Shown: piece by piece, positions 59,951 to 64,000 of the stretch
Numbering within the stretch: the first letter of the stretch is position 1
How the letters are laid out: each line of letters starts with the position of its first letter
NCBI RefSeq assembly: GCF_023546765.1
Contig: NZ_CP097484.1
Location: 4,533,501-4,597,500, forward strand
Direction of reading: 5' to 3'
Length of the DNA stretch: 64,000 nt
From: Methylobacterium tardum
GTDB lineage: Bacteria > Pseudomonadota > Alphaproteobacteria > Rhizobiales > Beijerinckiaceae
The notes under the pieces: generated by a model
What the model was told of the DNA's origin: nothing
What the model saw: the letters and a program-made list of their open reading frames with translations, nothing else
Database searches by the model: none
Translations under genes and position numbers: made by a program

Positions 59951-61959
59951 TATCGATCTTTCCAATTCGTCCTCCTCATATATCGGGGGAGTCTGCACTC
60001 GGCTATGTTTTAAGACTTGTGGAAGCTAACGGCTACCCGTGGCGCGGCGCTGCAATCGCGGCGCATGGCATCGATCTAGTTGGCTTGGCGCACGGGCGGG
60101 GCTTGGGCAGTGTACTGAAGCATGGCAACGTAGAAGAGCATCGTTTGATCGCTTCCACTCCAATGCAATTGGAGTGTGGTCGCTACGCCTTAGGCGGTGA
60201 GGTCCTGCAAGCGACCCAGCTGGTGTTCGGGCGAAAACGGTTTTGCTCGGGGTGCTGGGTTGAGGATCGTCGGCGGATGGCTATGGCGGGCGTGGAAGAT
60301 ACGTGGTGTCGGTACCTTCGAGGTTGGTGGGCGGTAGGGGCTGTGGCAGCCTGTCCGATCCACTGTACAAAATTGATCGATTGCTGCAGCAGATGTTCCA
60401 GAGCACTCGTGTTCGACCAAGGCGGCTTGACTAGGTGTCGTTGTGATGCCGATCTCGAACAATGTTCTAGCGACGCTTTGGAAAGGCAATCACTCTTAGC
60501 TGAGGCCTACCTCGTCGGTCGCCTTGGTGGAGCCGATCATCTGTCGGTTCCTCTTTTGGATCGCCTGCCGCTCGCGGACGTCATCGCGCTGATACCGCGG
60601 CTAGGTAGCCTGAAGCTGTTGTCGAGTAATGGCAGCTTTGGCCGTATCCGCACGGCCGATGCCGGTCTTCTGAAAGTCAGAGGCATGGAAGTTGCTATGT
60701 CGAATGATGCGGGAGTGGAGTGCTTGCTCGATGCTACTTTAAGAAAGAACGGGCCCGCCGATTCATTGCGGGCACAGCTAGGTGGTTTCTACGAATGGTT
60801 TGCGTCGTTGCCGGCGGGAGCTCTGCGAAATTGGCTCTCGGAAAGGGTCGGTGTGACTGTGGGTAGGCGCGGTATTCTATGGACTAATTGGCAGAAGTTC
60901 GTATCGGGGAATCCGTCCCCGGATCGAGTGTCGATTGCTGAAGCCGGGGCTATTCTGGATCTAACGGAGCAGGCGACACGTCGCGTACTGACGGCGGTTC
61001 ACCTCATACCGGATGACTCGCGCTCTAGCATCCGGCCATCTTACGATCGCTCGCACGTCGAGGCTTTGGGCTTGCAACTTCATAGTACGCTCGAAGTGTG
61101 TGATGCGGCGGCGCAGCTTGGCACTACCGCAAGATCCTTTCGCCAGCTCGCAGCTGCTGGAATCATCGAGCCCGACCATGTGGCTGCTACGGCTTACGGC
61201 AACGCTGCTCGTTTTGCGCCCGATTCCATCGCAGCTATACTTGAGAAGCTCGTTCACGGCGTCCCGGTCCGAGGTACGGCTCCCGGCGGCGCGATCATCT
61301 TCGAAAATGCTGCGCGCCAGCTCGGTATCGTTAAGCTTTGTCGGGGCTTGATTGAAGGTACCATCCGCCCTGTTGGTCGTCTATCGGGCCGGAAGTCGCT
61401 GGACAAGCTCCTTATATCCAGCAATTCTATCGCGCTGATGAAGTTGAATATAGGAAAAGATTATCTCTGTGCAAAATCTGCTGCAATCTTCCTTTCGCTC
61501 CGGGAAAGAGCGTTCGCCGCTTTGGTGTCCGCTGGCCATTTGACGCCGGCGCTCTATGTTTCGCCATACCATATCTTCTGCGTCAACGATCTCGACGAGT
61601 TTGCTCGGCGTTATATTAATCATTCGGAATTGGCAGTAAATTTCGGAACGAGTACGAAACAGATACTATCTTCCATTGCGGAAATCGGTATCAGCCCATC
61701 TATTGAGTTGTACAGTTCAGATCGCATTGAGGTTCGCTTCTACGAGAGACGTTCCGTTTGCGACTTGAGCCATACTATCTCGGTCAGCTTCAGGAATCAG
61801 GCGCTATCGGTTGCACCTCGTCGATCAAGGCGATCCGTCTCGGGAGATCCAAGGAAGTTGTCCGGTCACGCTTCCAGACGAAAAGTGGCAGGGATTGCCG
61901 CGGTACCAGCTATTGGCGTCGGCCAGAGGAAGCGGTCTCGCACCAATAATATGACGTAG
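59947..61959 (+). CDS. tniQ: TniQ/TnsD-like target-selection protein with HTH-like repeat tail
   Basis: GTG start at 59947 overlapping the tnsC stop. N-terminus ISIFPIRPPHISGESALGYV is the TniQ opening. Zinc-finger cysteines: FCSGCW near residue 100, CPIHC near 137 and CCSRC near 144, closing at CRCD. From about 325 on there are about five units with the same logic: VSIAEAGAILDLTEQATRRV (328), LEVCDAAAQLGTTARSFRQL (382), IIFENAARQLGIVKLCRGLI (449), LCAKSAAIFLSLRERAFAAL (507), HSELAVNFGTSTKQILSSIA (558). Such a tail can read a specific target, as TnsD does. The last 30-60 residues look frame-shifted twice (an alternative tail RLHLVDQGDPSREI and DEKWQGLPRYQLLA ends at 61954). Confidence 0.85.
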   Translation: MISIFPIRPPHISGESALGYVLRLVEANGYPWRGAAIAAHGIDLVGLAHGRGLGSVLKHGNVEEHRLIASTPMQLECGRYALGGEVLQATQLVFGRKRFCSGCWVEDRRRMAMAGVEDTWCRYLRGWWAVGAVAACPIHCTKLIDCCSRCSRALVFDQGGLTRCRCDADLEQCSSDALERQSLLAEAYLVGRLGGADHLSVPLLDRLPLADVIALIPRLGSLKLLSSNGSFGRIRTADAGLLKVRGMEVAMSNDAGVECLLDATLRKNGPADSLRAQLGGFYEWFASLPAGALRNWLSERVGVTVGRRGILWTNWQKFVSGNPSPDRVSIAEAGAILDLTEQATRRVLTAVHLIPDDSRSSIRPSYDRSHVEALGLQLHSTLEVCDAAAQLGTTARSFRQLAAAGIIEPDHVAATAYGNAARFAPDSIAAILEKLVHGVPVRGTAPGGAIIFENAARQLGIVKLCRGLIEGTIRPVGRLSGRKSLDKLLISSNSIALMKLNIGKDYLCAKSAAIFLSLRERAFAALVSAGHLTPALYVSPYHIFCVNDLDEFARRYINHSELAVNFGTSTKQILSSIAEIGISPSIELYSSDRIEVRFYERRSVCDLSHTISVSFRNQALSVAPRRSRRSVSGDPRKLSGHASRRKVAGIAAVPAIGVGQRKRSRTNNMT

Positions 61960-62570
61960 ATCGACAGCCTCGCGCGATCGTGCCAGAGGCATTTGATAAG
62001 GTCGCCGCACTCCGTCCGGAACACGCACTGATCGCGAGCGTGCTATTGCGACCAAGCCCGTCCTGCACGGAGAGCGCCAAGCTGGCTAGCTCCGCGGAAG
62101 ATATCGGTGACGCCTGTGGCGATTGAGACCAAAGCAGCCGCCGGGATTGGGGTCGTCGCCTTTCCAGCACGTCGAGAACGCGGGTGAGCGCTGCGGCATC
62201 GGCGTCGACGACGACGACACGCCGGCCCCGGTCCAGCACGATCATCACGAGCCCGGCTACCGGAGACACCGAGGTGCGCCGGATCTGTTCCGGTGCCGTC
62301 TCTGCCTCAGACACCGCCGCCGGCACGAAGGATGGCCTCGCCTTTGACCGCCTCGCCTCGAACGCCCGCCGCCAGATCAGCAGCAGCGAGCGTGAAATGC
62401 TGTGCTGTTGCGCGATGGTTGCACCATCCGCGGCCTCTGCAGCCTGTCGAGCACGATCCGCGGCTTCTCGTATTCCGACCCGCGCGGACGCCGACCGGTC
62501 CCGACGGCCGCAAGGCGCTGAGGACCACGTGCACTGTCCGTATGACTGTCCATATGCGCTGTTATAAGCG
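61923..62570 (-). pseudogene. IS66 family remnant (OrfA and OrfB pieces)
   Basis: Minus-strand fragments: ATIAQQHSISRSLLLIWRAF and EARRSK, then VVVDADAAALTRVLDVLERR are the C-terminal part of IS66 OrfA (TnpA). LALSVQDGLGR and DLIKCLWHDRARLSIY belong to IS66 OrfB (TnpB; usual form LALQVQEGLGR and DLIKCLWHDGQGLCLY). Frames change several times and stops are present. The pieces begin right at the end of the first tniQ and lie before the second tniQ, so the IS66 copy was inserted between them and decayed. No terminal repeats identified. Confidence 0.62.
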
Positions 62571-62682
62571 GCCGTGCATCAGTTCCGCAAGATGGATACC
62601 GTTGTAGGGGTACGAATAGGAGGTCGATCTCTGGTTAAAACATCAGATTTAAGAGTATTATCTGTAATATACTTTGCGCCTT

Positions 62683-63837
62683 TCATGGTTTTGTGATCCC
62701 TATTGCGGCCTCAAGAACGGATCTCACGAATACCTTATCCTCCATGCCTCCGAAATTGACCCTGCCTTTACCAAGGATGTCTCTCATGCACTGTACACCA
62801 TTCGCGACCATTTCGTCGCTCACTAAAAAATTCGAGGCGCCGTCCGCGACGCCAATCTGAGCACTTGGATGGATGGCTACAAGGTCCTGTTTGGCTTTTA
62901 TTTTTGTTACCAGGTCGTAATAGAAAGGCTCGGGTAACCGCCCCGATTTCCGAAGATATTTATGCATGTTGTTCCGAACGTGGCTTATCATTACGGTCCG
63001 GACGTGGTCGAAATCATTTTGTTTGTTTCTGCCGAGTCTTTGACCGAGGAAACCATAGATCGATCGTGTGAACCAGCCTCTTTGGCTCTGCTCTGTCTTC
63101 TCCCATAGGCGATCAAGGAAGGTCAGGAAGGACTTTTCGTTTTCAGCAATCACGAAGCCAGCGGCCATAATACCGCCCTGTTGAAAAAGTCCTTTCATAT
63201 TGTAAGGAGAATGCCTCCCATACACATGGGCGGCACCACATAGTGCAACTAGTCTACTTGCGGCCGCCAATGAGAGTCGATCAAGCAGGTCGGAATGCCG
63301 GCGGTCTGCAAAGCCAAGTCTACCGATGAAATAGGATTCCCAGCCACATGAGACTTGTACGGCGCGATGATTAGCGTATTTTGTGCGTGGTATTCTTTGT
63401 TTGATTGGTTCCAAAATGGTCTGGTGAATTGGGCAGCGGTGGATATGGACAAAATCCCACCAAATTCTGCGTATAACACCAAAAGAATTTAGATTGTTAT
63501 TTGTGTGACTGTCCTCTTCGTGGCACTGCCGGCAATACCTATTGCGGTGAAGTTGCCAATGTCCCCTCGGGATGATTTCGCCTTTTACAGTCGCGGTACC
63601 GTGACTTGCGACCAACGTTGAGTTTTGGAGACTCTTCGCGTCGACGCCGGCCAAAATGGCAATCCGATCGACGTGCTTGCCTTGTTCGACGTCGTGTTCA
63701 TTCAGGCCACGATCAATTAAGAACAGGCGACCGGACTCATACCCGTTCCGTTTTGCAAGGCGAGCTACCAATGCGTATGCGGGCTCATTGTTTTTATGGG
63801 CGCCGAGGACTAGAGGCTCACGTTGTAAATGTATCAT
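62683..63837 (-). CDS. Second TniQ family protein, short form
   Basis: 384 residues, ATG at 63837 (MIHLQREPLVLGAHKNN). TniQ N-terminal domain: NEPAYALVARLAKRNGYESG, then ASHGTATVKGEIIPRGHWQL. Zinc knuckle YCRQCHEEDSHTNNNLNSFG, CPIHQTILEPIK and a late CGWE. No HTH-repeat tail like that of the first TniQ; the C-terminal half is helical (SFLTFLDRLWEKTEQSQRGW, FGGMEDKVFVRSVLEAAIGI). AT-rich codons as in the tns genes. Read toward the operon from the far side and transcribed on its own. A second target-choosing factor, or the TniQ of another element, is likely. Confidence 0.82.
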   Translation of the reverse strand: MIHLQREPLVLGAHKNNEPAYALVARLAKRNGYESGRLFLIDRGLNEHDVEQGKHVDRIAILAGVDAKSLQNSTLVASHGTATVKGEIIPRGHWQLHRNRYCRQCHEEDSHTNNNLNSFGVIRRIWWDFVHIHRCPIHQTILEPIKQRIPRTKYANHRAVQVSCGWESYFIGRLGFADRRHSDLLDRLSLAAASRLVALCGAAHVYGRHSPYNMKGLFQQGGIMAAGFVIAENEKSFLTFLDRLWEKTEQSQRGWFTRSIYGFLGQRLGRNKQNDFDHVRTVMISHVRNNMHKYLRKSGRLPEPFYYDLVTKIKAKQDLVAIHPSAQIGVADGASNFLVSDEMVANGVQCMRDILGKGRVNFGGMEDKVFVRSVLEAAIGITKP

Positions 63838-64000
63838 TTGAACAACCGAAACTTAAATTGGCATTATTCCGCGGAGCGGATGATGGTTAACAGGGGGCCT
63901 AGGTAATCTTGCCGGCCACGTCCGATCCGCAAAGCGCATCGGAGCAGGCGGATGCAAGACCACCTCCCGTCGCTACTGAGGTAGTCGCTCCTCGCCTAAA

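Larger units (their letters stand above)
54278..63890. mobile_element. Tn7-like transposon (ends not determined)
   Basis: From about 54.2 kb to near 63.9 kb base composition and codon use change from the GC-rich surroundings, and the genes are TnsA-like, TnsA, TnsB, TnsC, TniQ (plus strand) and a second TniQ (minus strand). tnsA-tnsB overlap by 8 bases, tnsB-tnsC by 15 and tnsC-tniQ by 4, a compact operon. TnsA plus TnsB together identify cut-and-paste Tn7-type chemistry, and TniQ a target-choosing factor. No cas gene or CRISPR array lies in the window. The element's outer ends (TGT...ACA type) and target-site duplication could not be fixed by eye and the right end may lie beyond 64 kb, so these coordinates are minimal. 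Confidence 0.8.

Noticed and set aside
54000-64000. CRISPR array or cas genes that would make the element a CRISPR-associated transposon
   Set aside because: No regular direct repeats with spacers and no Cas-like protein were found between 53 and 64 kb. The right side beyond 64 kb is not visible.
1-64000. tRNA or rRNA genes
   Set aside because: No cloverleaf-like arrangement with a T-arm GTTCGA-type motif and an acceptor stem was found by eye; a tRNA-scan program would be decisive.

Overview
The window looks like chromosomal or megaplasmid DNA of a methylotrophic alphaproteobacterium, most likely Methylobacterium or Methylorubrum. The evidence is the high GC content with GC-ending codons, and the mix of families: DUF6894, GCG_CRPN repeat protein, DUF4170, HWE histidine kinase, YsnF/AvaK stress proteins, OprB porin and short alphaproteobacterial ORFans. 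No rRNA, tRNA, plasmid replication genes or CRISPR array were seen. The genus is inferred from gene content, not from a database search.

Layout. 1-9.8 kb: partial GntA-like gene, small secreted proteins, Crp/Fnr regulator, DUF2252, an orphan ABC substrate-binding protein, stomatin-like SPFH protein and a triple-PAS LuxR-type regulator. 9.9-13.3 kb: a same-strand stress-protein cluster (two YsnF/AvaK proteins, PepSY-like, glycine-zipper protein, YidB-like). 13.5-18.7 kb: TadG-like pilus protein, a nonsense-interrupted Rap1a/Tai-like gene, PAS-HWE kinase. 19.2-23.4 kb: a minus-strand set around an M48 metallopeptidase and a DUF3829 protein. 24.3-30.5 kb: bicupin oxalate decarboxylase-like gene (frameshifted), MFS permease, amidohydrolase, carboxymuconolactone decarboxylase. 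30.9-36.9 kb: CDP-diacylglycerol diphosphatase, HD hydrolase, S1/P1 nuclease, CYTH protein and small genes. 37.2-41.3 kb: a three-gene minus operon of phospholipase D-like nuclease, DUF3616 and DUF2278 with a lamin-tail-like end. 41.9-49.1 kb: a phosphate/polyphosphate neighbourhood (PPK2, PiT transporter, CorA-like transporter, OprB porin, CYTH-CHAD protein). 49.3-53 kb: IS5-family element, serine recombinase remnant and a soluble FtsH-like AAA protease.

From about 54 kb to the right edge base composition falls and codon use changes. This is a Tn7-like transposon: a degenerate TnsA-like protein, TnsA, TnsB, TnsC and a long TniQ/TnsD-like protein in overlapping reading frames on the plus strand, then an IS66 remnant, then a second, shorter TniQ on the minus strand. 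The first TniQ carries a C-terminal row of about five helix-turn-helix-like units. This is the most interesting object in the window.

A quality warning: at least seven genes (YidB-like, cupin, phospholipase D, recombinase remnant, FtsH-like protease, TnsB, TnsC) are broken by single-base frameshifts that are nearly all repaired by adding one base, mostly in or next to short homopolymers. This pattern suits single-base deletion errors in the assembly as well as real decay, so those genes may be intact in the organism. A degenerate dispersed repeat of up to about 160 bp sits in several intergenic gaps.
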